From the NCBI GenBank assembly GCA_021817245.1, contig JAKAVQ010000010.1, forward strand, positions 24,583 to 88,582: 64,000 nucleotides of DNA. Reading direction: 5' to 3'. The translations under genes and the position numbers were made by a program. Within the stretch, counting starts at the first letter, position 1; every line of letters begins with the position of its first letter. This document shows, piece after piece, positions 44,350 to 51,652 of the stretch. Origin of the DNA: Thermoplasmata archaeon (GTDB lineage Archaea; Thermoplasmatota; Thermoplasmata; Lutacidiplasmatales; UBA184). A model generated the notes under the pieces. It did not search any database. It was not told the DNA's origin and saw only the letters and a list, made by a program, of their open reading frames with translations.

Positions 44350-44957
44350 CGTTCGGTTTCTCCGTTCATCCGTCGGCAAACCGGTGTCCCGCGCGGAGGC
44401 GCCGAAGGACTCCGCACCGGCCGCCGGCCGGGGAGACTCGGAACACGGACCGCGGGGAGTGGGGCACGGACACGCGCGCAGCGGACGGGACCGTGCGCCC
44501 TCCGATCCGATTCAGCGGGAGTTTCGCCACCGCGGATGACTCCGAGCCTGGCCGAGAAGGTCGCCGTAGGACGGCATCATAAGTCTTACGTCGAAGCCGA
44601 TTGACGCATTCGAATCGATCTTCTTCGCCCGGGTCGCGCATCGTTCGAGCGTCTACGAGAGCACGCGCTCGGCCGGCTGCCGGGGCGTGGACTTGCCCGT
44701 CAAGCATCGGTTCCGGGAGGAGCGAAGACCCCGGGGGGTCCTCCGAAAAGCCCCCCGTCGACCTCGGGAACTCGGTCCGCGTCGTGCCTACCGCGCGGCG
44801 GGGAGGGCCTTTCGGTCGTTCTTGAGCGTCCCACCGCGCCCCACGTGCTCGCCGTACGCGACGCAAGGGCGCCTTGGTCGGCCGGACGAGGTCTCGGCCC
44901 TGGCGCCGTTCTCCTAAAGAACGCCTCGAGCTACTAGTGTGAGGAGAGGGAACTCTC
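44350..44957. other. 608-base region without a recognised gene
   Basis: Open frames here are short, Arg/Ser/Pro-rich and unlike known proteins. An isolated AT-rich patch (CATCATAAGTCTTACG, about 44576-44591) could be a promoter remnant, and CTCCTAAAG near 44911 may serve the VOC gene. GC content falls from left to right, so the junction between core and accessory DNA probably lies inside this stretch. Confidence 0.5.
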
Positions 44958-45407
44958 ATGCCCGTGCGTTTCCAAGTTGTGATCGATTGCCACGACCCCC
45001 GTCGTCTCGTTCGGTTCTGGAGCTCCGCGATTCGGTACCGACCCGAGCCACCTCCGCCGGGTTTCGGGGGGTGGCGGGAGTATTGGAGGAGCACCGGGGT
45101 CCCGGAGGAAGAGATCCGGGATGTGACGAGTCCGGAGTCGATCGATGACCCGAAAGGAGAGGGACCGCGGATCTGGTTCCATGCGGTCCCCGAGGCGAAG
45201 ACTTGCAAGAATCGCCTCCACCTCGACATTCGAGCGAGCGGGAGTCGCGACCTTCCTCGGACGACGCGAAAGGACCAGGTGGAGGCCGAAGTTGGCCGAC
45301 TCGTGGCTCTCGGGGCGATTCGCCTCGAGACGCTCTCCGAGGAGGGCGAAGACCACTACGCCGTCGCCATGGCCGACCCGGAAGGCAACGAGTTCGACGT
45401 CAACTGA
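44958..45407 (+). CDS. VOC-superfamily (glyoxalase-like) protein
   Basis: Protein of 149 residues with the two beta-alpha-beta-beta-beta modules of the vicinal-oxygen-chelate fold. FQVVIDCHDPRRLVRFWSSAIRYRPE opens module 1 and CKNRLHLDIRASG, near residue 82, opens module 2. It ends HYAVAMADPEGNEFDVN, the standard acidic-ligand strand. This is the Glyoxalase_6 form, common in Actinobacteria, which suggests transfer into this accessory segment. The substrate is unknown. A GAGAGGGAACTCTC inverted repeat lies 10-15 bases before the ATG. Confidence 0.85.
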   Translation: MPVRFQVVIDCHDPRRLVRFWSSAIRYRPEPPPPGFGGWREYWRSTGVPEEEIRDVTSPESIDDPKGEGPRIWFHAVPEAKTCKNRLHLDIRASGSRDLPRTTRKDQVEAEVGRLVALGAIRLETLSEEGEDHYAVAMADPEGNEFDVN

Positions 45408-45543
45408 TACGCGACCGGCGAGGGCGGTCGACCCACCCGCATCTTGAGTCGGAAGTCCCTTGCGCCCGGAAGGGGTGCTTCTCCCCCGGAGTTCCGGTCC
45501 CCACTCCTCCGTGGGAACTTCGAGGATGCAGCGAACCGGCGGC

Positions 45544-45559
45544 TGTCGGGGCCAGGATT
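45544..45559 (+). repeat. Direct repeat of the tRNA-Leu(CAA) 3' end (att-like)
   Basis: TGTCGGGGCCAGGATT matches TGCCGGGGCCAGGATT at 47637-47652 in 15 of 16 positions, in the same orientation. The second copy begins exactly at the tRNA discriminator base. The pair encloses 2.1 kb with the toxin-antitoxin genes, as expected for attachment sites left by an integrated element. Confidence 0.65.
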
Positions 45560-45638
45560 GGTCGCTATGATTTCGAATCCCGGACAGTTCATGGTGGCCC
45601 CCCCGTCCACGCCGCTCCGGCAACCCCGACGAACAGAA

Positions 45639-45647
45639 CTTATATCT
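45639..45647 (+). promoter_or_regulatory. TATA box of the toxin-antitoxin operon
   Basis: CTTATATCT ends 27 bases before the antitoxin ATG. It also argues against the much longer antitoxin frame given by the ORF track. Confidence 0.65.
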
Positions 45648-45674
45648 CGACATTACAATGAGTTACTCGAAGAT

Positions 45675-45911
45675 ATGCCCAAGGCTGTCGTCGAGCTCTC
45701 GGAACATGCCAACCGAATCGTCAACGTCGTTAAGGCGCGAGATGGTCTGAAAGGGAAGTCGGAAGCGATTGAAAGTATCGTGGTTGCCTATGAGGAGAAG
45801 ATCCTCGAGCCTTCATTGAAACCGGAATTCGTGGAACAGATTCAGCGGATCCGCTCGGGTAGTTTTCGAAAGGTTCGTTCTTTGGATGAAGTTCTGAGGG
45901 ACCCCCGGTGA
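45675..45911 (+). CDS. DUF2683-type antitoxin
   Basis: Small protein of 78 residues, the likely antidote of the RelE/ParE-type toxin encoded next. It opens MPKAVVELSEHANRIVNVVKARDGLKGKSEAIESIVVAYEEKILEP, the archaeal DUF2683 pattern with a ribbon-helix-helix-like DNA-binding start. It ends LKPEFVEQIQRIRSG followed by a toxin-wrapping tail. The ORF track adds 77 spurious codons; the TATA box at 45639 places the start here. Its stop overlaps the toxin GTG (GTGA). Codon use is visibly less GC-biased than in core genes. Confidence 0.88.
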   Translation: MPKAVVELSEHANRIVNVVKARDGLKGKSEAIESIVVAYEEKILEPSLKPEFVEQIQRIRSGSFRKVRSLDEVLRDPR

Positions 45912-46177
45912 ACTGGAGGCTCGAGGTCTCGCCCGAGTTCGAGCAGGACTACCGAAAGCTCTGCTCACGGAACGCGGGGTTCAAGCGCGCCATCGACGTG
46001 AAGGTACGCCAGATCCTGCAGAACCCACTCCACTACAAGCCCTTGCATGCGCCCCTCGACGGGGTCCGTCGTGTCCATGTTGGCGGATCGTTCGTCCTTC
46101 TGTTCGAGCCTCTCCTCGCGAGACAGACCGTGCGGTTGCTCCGTCTCGCTCATCATGACGAGGCCTACGGAATCTGA
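45908..46177 (+). CDS. RelE/ParE-family toxin
   Basis: Protein of 89 residues in the RelE fold; relatives cleave mRNA on the ribosome or block gyrase. LEVSPEFEQDYRKLCSRNAGFKRAIDVKVRQILQNPLHYKPLHAPLDGVRRVHVGGSFVLLFE shows the typical order: strand, two helices, the P.....pL.g..r.hvg.yRl.y sheet. The C-terminal VRLLRLAHHDEAYGI ends in the HdevY motif of the RelE family. GTG start coupled to the antitoxin. Which activity it has cannot be told. Confidence 0.9.
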   Translation: MNWRLEVSPEFEQDYRKLCSRNAGFKRAIDVKVRQILQNPLHYKPLHAPLDGVRRVHVGGSFVLLFEPLLARQTVRLLRLAHHDEAYGI

Positions 46178-46290
46178 AGCACGGAGGTCCGTTGCCAACA
46201 CTCGAGCGGTGTGCTCCAACTCCTGGCTCTCGGGCTCAAGTCGTTGGGCCGAACTTCGTCCCTTCCGTGGAGAGCGACCCTCGCGCCGGT

Positions 46291-46782
46291 TCAGTCTGGC
46301 TTCCGTGTGATGACCACGTCCATCGCCTTCCGATGGGGAACGCCGCCTCCGTGGGAAACCGACTCCACCTGCCCCGAGTCCAAGGTCTGCCAATCCCAGT
46401 TATCGCTCAGCCGCTCTCCCGAGCGGAAGGGAGACGCGATTGGATTCATCGAGTAGGGTGGGATGTAGGGCTTCGGTACGTCGGCGTTCATGGCATTGCT
46501 TCCTCCCGGCGCGGTGTTCGCTTTGAAGTGTTCCGATCGGCTCGCCCGAATTCGACGAGGGAGGTCAGTCAGGGCACCCGAGCAAAACACCACGTCCACT
46601 CGATGACTCAGTCGGTAGGTCCGAATGTCCCCGACTTGAAATCGAACGTCGACCCCGAGCCGAGACGCTCGGTGCTCCGCCTTTCGGACTCCGACACTCG
46701 AGATATCCACGCCCAAGACGCGGTAGCCTCGCCGGGCAAAGTAGATCGAGTCTCGGCCCTCGCCCGCACCAGGGTCGACCAA
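46291..46782 (-). CDS. TehB-like methyltransferase, start codon apparently lost
   Basis: SAM-dependent methyltransferase fragment. From the TTG at 46782 it reads LVDPGAGEGRDSIYFARRGYRVLGVDISSVGVRKAE (motif I and the strand-2 acid), then VRFQVGDIRTYRLSHRVDVVFCSG, a tract with WDWQTLDSG, and a C-terminal strand MDVVITRKPD. The frame stays open for 46 more codons upstream and encodes a convincing N terminus (PIYDERYARPGRYWGSKPTRLA), yet it contains no ATG, GTG or TTG before an in-frame TAG at 46921. So either CTG is used, or the true start was lost and the gene is decaying. It lies within the accessory segment and is likely acquired. Confidence 0.65.
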   Translation of the reverse strand: MVDPGAGEGRDSIYFARRGYRVLGVDISSVGVRKAEHRASRLGVDVRFQVGDIRTYRLSHRVDVVFCSGALTDLPRRIRASRSEHFKANTAPGGSNAMNADVPKPYIPPYSMNPIASPFRSGERLSDNWDWQTLDSGQVESVSHGGGVPHRKAMDVVITRKPD

Positions 46783-47114
46783 CGTACGGGACGAGGGCGG
46801 GAGGGAGCGGGCTAGGCGAACGACATCGCGTGCCAGTCTGGTGGGCTTGCTTCCCCAGTACCGACCGGGCCGAGCGTAACGCTCATCGTAGATCGGCTCG
46901 CTCAGCGCTAGCGCCCCTCCCTACCCTCGGTGTAACTGCCTCGACCTGACGAGAGAGGCCGCCGCCGCATAGGAATTCGGTGGGATCGAGCCGGGGTGGC
47001 GACCTTAGCTTCATCTACTGACCACGAGCATGTGGCTCGGGCTGCCTGGTCGTCATGGAGGAAGTGCGGAAGTCTCCCCGCACGCCTGAGATCGAGGTTC
47101 GATCCGAGAGAGCC

Positions 47115-47492
47115 ATGAGCGGCGCAAAGGACGTCGACACGTACATTGATGGCGCCCCGAATGAGGTCCGGCCGAGACTCCGGCAGGTGAGAAGGGCAAT
47201 CCGCCAGTCCGCCCCCGATGCCGTCGAGAGCATCAGCTACGGAATGCCCTTTTACAGTTTCAAAGGAGAGACGGGATTCGGGGCCCGACTTTGCTACTTC
47301 GGGCTCCTGAAGAAGAAAATCGTCTTCTACACTCGCCCGGTCTTCCTCGAGGAGCACGCAGACGAGGTAAAGAGGTACCAGTCCGCTAAGTCAGCCCTAC
47401 ACTTCGCACTGGACAAGCCGATTCCGGTTCGGTTGATCGAGAAGATCGTGAGTACCGGGACACGGCTGCACGACGTCGGGGAGAGGAACTGA
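47115..47492 (+). CDS. DUF1801 (YdhG-like) protein
   Basis: Protein of 125 residues from the ATG at 47115 (MSGAKDVDTYIDGAP); the ORF track adds 20 residues. The pattern VDTYIDGAPNEVRPRLRQVRRAIRQSAPDAVESISYGMPFYSFKG is the DUF1801 core with the conserved E.I.yGmP.y motif. It continues with strands LCYFGLLKKKIVFYTRP and a helix ending FALDKPIPVRLIEKIV. Bacterial relatives are frataxin-like in fold (YdhG/YdeI); the role is not settled. It is within the accessory segment. Confidence 0.85.
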   Translation: MSGAKDVDTYIDGAPNEVRPRLRQVRRAIRQSAPDAVESISYGMPFYSFKGETGFGARLCYFGLLKKKIVFYTRPVFLEEHADEVKRYQSAKSALHFALDKPIPVRLIEKIVSTGTRLHDVGERN

Positions 47493-47636
47493 GCGCGCCT
47501 GAAACCAGGACTTCGAAGACGTACCAGGGTCCCCTGGATCGCGATTGGCCGGGATAAGGGCGGGGGTTCCGGTCACGTAGACGTCGTGGTCCGCGAACAG
47601 CGGTTCCCCCTCCAGGAGTCGATGCGCAGCCTCAGG
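47493..47636 (-). pseudogene. Possible coding remnant abutting tRNA-Leu
   Basis: Between the DUF1801 stop and the tRNA the minus strand has an open stretch reading EAAHRLLEGEPLFADHDVYVTGTPALIPANRDP. Its composition looks protein-like rather than like a shadow frame, but it has no start and runs out of the tRNA gene. It may be the tail of a gene truncated when DNA entered at the tRNA end. I do not recognise the family. Confidence 0.3.
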
Positions 47637-47652
47637 TGCCGGGGCCAGGATT
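47637..47652 (+). repeat. tRNA-Leu 3'-end copy of the att-like repeat
   Basis: TGCCGGGGCCAGGATT covers the tRNA-Leu discriminator base, the acceptor 3' strand and most of the T-arm 3' side. It is the intact partner of 45544-45559. Confidence 0.65.
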
Positions 47653-47719
47653 CGAACCTGGGAACTCCTGCGAGAGCAGATCTTGAGTCTGCCGCCTTTG
47701 GCCGCTCGGCCACCCCGGC
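47637..47719 (-). tRNA. tRNA-Leu (CAA)
   Basis: Complete class II tRNA of 83 bases on the minus strand. The acceptor stem GCCGGGG/CCCCGGC is perfect with discriminator A. The anticodon arm GCAGA-CTCAAGA-TCTGC places CAA at 34-36. A long variable arm is present, and the T arm is CCAGG-TTCGAAT-CCTGG. CCA is not encoded in full and there is no intron. Its 3' end faces the accessory segment and is repeated at 45544. CTTAATT at 47746-47752 (AATTAAG on the minus strand) is a suitable TATA box. Confidence 0.97.
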
Positions 47720-47746
47720 GCGCGATCGCCATGGAACGGGACCGCC

Positions 47747-48205
47747 TTAATTCGTTTCGTCGGCCTCCTCGTCGGAGACTTCCTCGTCCTCTTCCGCCCC
47801 GGGGATCGGCTCCGATAGGGCGCCCTCGTCCCGGGGGGCTTGGCCCGGGGCCGTCGTGCTGGGAGCGGCGGAGCCGGGCCGCACGTCGCGCGTCCGGGTC
47901 CGACGCGCTCGGCCGCAGACGAGACACGTCCGTACCCGGCGGCCGGAGCGCAGTCGAGTGCGCACGCTCCGTCCCTCGGCCCAGAACGAGGAGCACCCGC
48001 GACAGTAGAGCTCGCGGTACTCGGCGAGCAGCCGCACGTTGTAGCGCATTCCAATCCGCCGCGCCAGCCGGACGTACCGATCCGCGAGCTCGCCGTGACC
48101 GTTGGCGGATTCCCGCTCGGCGAGCGCGAAGAGGTCCGAGATGCGCCCCCGGGCGATCCGGACCATCGCCGCCGTCCGCCGACCCCGGCGGCCCCCCGAC
48201 CTCAT
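47747..48205 (-). CDS. rnp4: RNase P protein component 4 (Rpr2/Rpp21)
   Basis: Protein subunit of archaeal RNase P, which removes tRNA 5' leaders. The product has 152 residues. The N-terminal helices are RISDLFALAERESANGHGELADRYVRLARRIGMRYNVRLL. The zinc ribbon is ELYCRGCSSFWAEG...VRTCLVCGRARRTRTR with the four cysteines in place. An acidic tail (GAEEDEEVSDEEADETN) follows. The ORF track is far too long; ATG at 48205 overlaps the stop of the upstream zinc-ribbon gene (ATGA). It lies next to tRNA-Leu, though on independent transcripts. Confidence 0.93.
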   Translation of the reverse strand: MRSGGRRGRRTAAMVRIARGRISDLFALAERESANGHGELADRYVRLARRIGMRYNVRLLAEYRELYCRGCSSFWAEGRSVRTRLRSGRRVRTCLVCGRARRTRTRDVRPGSAAPSTTAPGQAPRDEGALSEPIPGAEEDEEVSDEEADETN

Positions 48206-48552
48206 GCCTGCGGCTGCTGGCATACCGGACAATATACGGCGGCTTGCGAGATCGGCGTTCGACACTTCACGCAGTACTTCGCACTCGGCGGCGGCGCGAT
48301 GGGTCCCACGGCGCCCGGCACGGCGGCGAGCGGGGCCGCGTACGGCGCCGGAAGCGGGGGGACGCGATAGGGCGAAGGGGGGGGACGGAAGGCCGGAGGG
48401 GCGGCGCCGTGCGGCATCGCCCCCGCGGGTACCGATGCGATGGGCGAGGGCGGCGTGGGACCGGCGCCCTCCTGGGGAAGGGTGTAGCCGCATTTGGTGC
48501 AGAAGAGGGCTCCGTCGGGGCCGATCTCCCCGCAGTGAAGACAGACGGGCAC
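48202..48552 (-). CDS. Double zinc-ribbon protein with proline-rich linker
   Basis: Protein of 116 residues with one zinc ribbon at each end: CLHCGEIGPDGALFCTKCGYTLP at the N terminus and YCVKCRTPISQAAVYCPVCQQ at the C terminus. About 60 Pro/Ala-rich residues join them. No catalytic domain is present, so it is likely an adaptor or nucleic-acid-binding protein; I do not know a defined family. The GTG at 48552 lies 22 bases from a GATATAC element (minus strand), which excludes the longer start in the ORF track. Coupled to rnp4. Confidence 0.75.
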   Translation of the reverse strand: MPVCLHCGEIGPDGALFCTKCGYTLPQEGAGPTPPSPIASVPAGAMPHGAAPPAFRPPPSPYRVPPLPAPYAAPLAAVPGAVGPIAPPPSAKYCVKCRTPISQAAVYCPVCQQPQA

Positions 48553-48563
48553 GCCGGGGGCAA

Positions 48564-48580
48564 GATTAATGGCGTATATC
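48564..48580. promoter_or_regulatory. Interleaved divergent promoters
   Basis: AGATTAAT (48563-48570) is about 27 bases before the rightward GTG at 48597. GTATATC (48574-48580, minus strand GATATAC) is 22 bases before the leftward GTG at 48552. Each TATA box lies on the far side of the other, so the two preinitiation complexes would overlap and could exclude each other. Confidence 0.5.
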
Positions 48581-48596
48581 ACCGTCAGGTACCACG

Positions 48597-49418
48597 GTGA
48601 GATACCGGTCGGTCGCACTCGTAACCCGAGACCCTCGGCTGTACCACGAGCTCGCGGGGTTCCTGCGGGAGAGGCGATGGCCGGTGACGAGCCTGTTTCC
48701 GGGCGACCGCATCCCGGACCACGTGACCGCGGTGCTCACGTCCCCCGAGGAGGCCGGGCGCATCTCCCACCGCAACGTCATCGCGGTTTCGGAGGGCGGG
48801 GATCGTCGGGTGCTCGGCGCGGCGGTCGCGCACGCCCTCGGCATGGCGGACCCGGGGGACTCGTTGATCGTCGGGATCGACCCGGGTCCGCGCCCCGGCT
48901 ACGCGATCTTCGCCGGCCCGGTGGTGCTCGACCAGGGCGTGCTCGAGTCGCCCGAGGCCACGGGGGCCTTCTCCGTCCAGCTTCGGCACCGGTTCCCATC
49001 TCGGCATCTTCTGTTCCGAGTTGGCACGGGCGATCCTCCGGCCCGGAACCGGATCGTGAACAGCCTCCTCGAGCATCATCGCGCCGTCGAGCTCGTCGAC
49101 GAACAGGGCACTACGCCCCGCGGCCACCGCCGCCCGCGGGACCCTGAGGCCGCTCGTACCATCGCGCGCAGCCGGGGCCACCCCGTCCGCGAGCGCCTGG
49201 AACTCACGACCACTCCGGGTGAGATCGCGAACCTCCAGCGCCTCAGCCGCGAGGGGAGCGACGGTCGGGTGACGATCTCCCGTGCGTCGGCCCACCGGGT
49301 CCTGCTCGGCGAGCTCACTCTCGCCGAGGCCCTTGACCAGGCGATGGCCCCCCGGGCGGCCCCTCCGGCGGCGCCCCGGCCGGCCGCCCGACGATCCCCC
49401 GCCCGCGAACCCATATAA
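48597..49418 (+). CDS. Archaeal protein with RuvC/RNase H-like domain
   Basis: Protein of 273 residues. The first 85 residues look like a small alpha/beta (receiver-like) domain. Then a RuvC/RNase H-fold begins at SLIVGIDPGPRPGYAIFAGPVVLDQGVL, with the first catalytic aspartate in GIDPG. A second acid lies at the end of strand 4 (VELVDEQGTTP) and a third in the helix RDPEAARTIARSRG, matching the D-E-D layout of RuvC/YqgF nucleases. The last 40 residues are Ala/Pro-rich. The precise family is unknown to me. Neighbours are RNase P protein 4 and GluRS, so a nucleic-acid role is plausible. Confidence 0.7.
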   Translation: MRYRSVALVTRDPRLYHELAGFLRERRWPVTSLFPGDRIPDHVTAVLTSPEEAGRISHRNVIAVSEGGDRRVLGAAVAHALGMADPGDSLIVGIDPGPRPGYAIFAGPVVLDQGVLESPEATGAFSVQLRHRFPSRHLLFRVGTGDPPARNRIVNSLLEHHRAVELVDEQGTTPRGHRRPRDPEAARTIARSRGHPVRERLELTTTPGEIANLQRLSREGSDGRVTISRASAHRVLLGELTLAEALDQAMAPRAAPPAAPRPAARRSPAREPI

Positions 49419-49420
49419 TC
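49412..49420 (+). promoter_or_regulatory. TATA box of gltX
   Basis: CATATAATC overlaps the last codons of the RuvC-like gene and ends 22 bases before the gltX ATG. Confidence 0.6.
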
Positions 49421-49442
49421 ACGGGGAAGTCGCCCCGTCGAC

Positions 49443-51173
49443 ATGGTGCTCTCGCCCGAGGTCGAGCAGCGGGCCCGACGGGTCGTGCTCGAGAACGCGG
49501 TCGCCCACGCCGGCGAGGCGCAGTCCGGCCCGGTCGTCGCGCGGCTTCTCGCGACCGACCCGACCCTCCGTCCCCACGCGGCCGACCTCCGCTCGCTCGT
49601 GTCGGGGATCGTCGCCGAGCTGAGGGGGGTACCGACGCCCGAGCTCGAGGACCGCCTCGCCACCCTCGGCGGTCCGGAGCCCGAGCGTCCCAAGGTCGAG
49701 AGGTCAGAGTCCGCCGGCTTCCCGGAGCTTCCGGGCGCCACGCGCGGGGGGGTCGTTCTGCGCCTCGCGCCGTTCCCGAGCGGCGCCCTCCACATTGGCA
49801 ACGGGCGGATGCTCTTCCTGAACGAATACTACCGAACGCGCTACGACGCGAAGCTCCTGCTCGTCTTCGACGACACCATCGGCACGGAGGAGAAGCGGGT
49901 AGAGACCGAGTTCTTCCACCTGATCCGCGGCGACCTCGAGCTCGCCGGACTCCGGCCCGACGCGACGTACTACAAGTCGGACCGGATCCCCTTCCACTAC
50001 CCGTGGGCGCGACGGGTCATCGAAAGAGGCGGCGCCTACGTCTGCCGTTGCCCGGTCGAAACGCTCCGCGAGAACCGCGCACGGGGAGTGGCGTGCCCGG
50101 AACGCGCGCAGACCGTCTCCGAGAGCCTCGAGGAGTGGGATCGGATGCTGGGCGGGACGTATGCGCCCGGAGAGGCGGTGCTGCGATTGCGGACCGACCT
50201 CGCCGACCCGGACCCCGCCTTCCGGGACCGGGTCCTCTTCCGGATCAGCGACCTCGACCACCCGCGCGTCGGGCGCAAGTACCGTGTCTGGCCGCTCCTC
50301 GAGTTCTCGTGGGCGGTCGACGACATCGAACTCGGGGTCACGCACGTGGTGCGTGGCAAGGACCTCGTGATGGAGGACCGGATGCAGCGGTACATCTGGG
50401 ACCTCCTCGGGATCCGGGGCCCGTCGTTCCTGCACTGGGGCCTCCTGAGGGTCCGCGAGGCGAAGGTCTCGAAGAGCAAGTCGTATCGGGAGGTCCGGTC
50501 GGGCGCGTACGACGGTTGGTCGGATCCGCGAACGTGGTCGCTGCGCTCCCTCGACCGCCGCGGGATCTCGATGGACGCGCTGCGCGACTTCACGCTGTCG
50601 TTCGGGCTCTCCCTTGCGGACATCGAGGTGCCGGCGGAGACGCTCTACGCCGAGAACCGCAAGCGGATCGACGCCTCGACCGTCCGCCGTACGTTCGTCC
50701 CCGACCCGGTACGCGTCGAGGTGGACGGCTACCCGTTCGACCTCTCCGAGGTCTCGCTCGCGAACCACCCCGACCGGCCCGAGCTCGGCCGCCGCACCGT
50801 CCGCGCCGGGCCCGCGTTCTACCTCCCGCACCGGGACCTCGTCGAGCTCGCGGGGACCGAGCTCCGGCTCAAGGAGCTCATCAACATCCGCCTCCCCGAA
50901 ACGATCGCACCCCCTGGCGGGACCGTGCGCGCGACGTTCGCGAGCCGGGAGAACCGACGCCTCCCGCGCCTTCAGTGGATCGGGGCTACGGATGCGGTCG
51001 AGGTGGACGTCTTCGGGACCGATGGGGAACATCGGCGCGGCCTCGGCGAAGGGGCGTTGCGGGACGCCCGACCGCGGGAGATCTTCCAGTTCGAGAGGTA
51101 CGGGTTCGTCCGGGTCGACCGGGACGTGGCCCCGGGCGAGACCCCGCTGCGGGTCGTCTACGGACACCCGTAG
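49443..51173 (+). CDS. gltX: Glutamyl-tRNA synthetase, archaeal type
   Basis: Class I synthetase of 576 residues charging tRNA-Glu and, in archaea, usually tRNA-Gln for later amidation. An N-terminal archaeal helical domain (about 1-95) precedes the catalytic domain. The HIGH-type motif reads LAPFPSGALHIGNGRMLFLNEYY, with asparagine as its fourth residue. DDTIGTEEKRVETEF and WAVDDIELGVTHVVRGKDLVMEDRMQRYIWD are family blocks. The KMSKS-type loop is AKVSKSKSYREV. The C-terminal half is the all-beta anticodon-binding domain of the GlnRS-like subgroup. No GatCAB genes are in the window. Confidence 0.96.
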   Translation: MVLSPEVEQRARRVVLENAVAHAGEAQSGPVVARLLATDPTLRPHAADLRSLVSGIVAELRGVPTPELEDRLATLGGPEPERPKVERSESAGFPELPGATRGGVVLRLAPFPSGALHIGNGRMLFLNEYYRTRYDAKLLLVFDDTIGTEEKRVETEFFHLIRGDLELAGLRPDATYYKSDRIPFHYPWARRVIERGGAYVCRCPVETLRENRARGVACPERAQTVSESLEEWDRMLGGTYAPGEAVLRLRTDLADPDPAFRDRVLFRISDLDHPRVGRKYRVWPLLEFSWAVDDIELGVTHVVRGKDLVMEDRMQRYIWDLLGIRGPSFLHWGLLRVREAKVSKSKSYREVRSGAYDGWSDPRTWSLRSLDRRGISMDALRDFTLSFGLSLADIEVPAETLYAENRKRIDASTVRRTFVPDPVRVEVDGYPFDLSEVSLANHPDRPELGRRTVRAGPAFYLPHRDLVELAGTELRLKELINIRLPETIAPPGGTVRATFASRENRRLPRLQWIGATDAVEVDVFGTDGEHRRGLGEGALRDARPREIFQFERYGFVRVDRDVAPGETPLRVVYGHP

Positions 51174-51252
51174 CCCGGAGAGGACGCCGGGGCGCTGCCG
51201 TGGGCCGACCGAACGGGGACTTTTGTAGGTCCGGCGCGTCGCCGGCCCCACC

Positions 51253-51642
51253 ATGAAGTTCCTGCACACCTCGATCACGGTCCGCAACATGGAGGAGAGC
51301 CTCTCGTTCTACACGAAGGTCCTCGGGCTCGAGTTCGAACGGCGGCGCGCGATCCCCGAGAACCGCGCGGAGATCGCGTTCGTCCGGGACCCGGCGAGCG
51401 GGGCGAGGGTCGAGCTCACCCACTGGGACGGCAAGGAGACGTTCGACGCCGGCGAGCAGCTCGACCATCTCGCGTTCGAGGTCGCCGACCTCGACGCGGT
51501 ACTCCGGGAGGTCCGGGACCAGGGCGTGCGGGTCGCCAAGGAGCCGTACCGCCTGTCGGGCGGCTCGTCCCGGATCGCGTTCATCCTCGACCCGAACGAC
51601 GTCTGGATCGAGCTGATCGAGCCGCGACCGGCCCCCGGCTGA
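51253..51642 (+). CDS. Lactoylglutathione lyase-like VOC protein
   Basis: Glyoxalase-I-fold protein of 129 residues. MKFLHTSITVRNMEESLSFYTKVLGLEFERRRAIP opens module 1 with the metal histidine. EIAFVRDPASGARVELTHWDG follows, then EQLDHLAFEVADLDAVLREV with the second histidine. The final strands FILDPNDVWIELIEPR carry the acidic ligand. In archaea lacking glutathione such proteins may act on another thiol adduct or on methylmalonyl-type substrates. TTTTGTAGG at 51222-51230 is a possible promoter element. The MFS gene follows 10 bases later. Confidence 0.9.
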   Translation: MKFLHTSITVRNMEESLSFYTKVLGLEFERRRAIPENRAEIAFVRDPASGARVELTHWDGKETFDAGEQLDHLAFEVADLDAVLREVRDQGVRVAKEPYRLSGGSSRIAFILDPNDVWIELIEPRPAPG

Positions 51643-51652
51643 CGGCACGACC

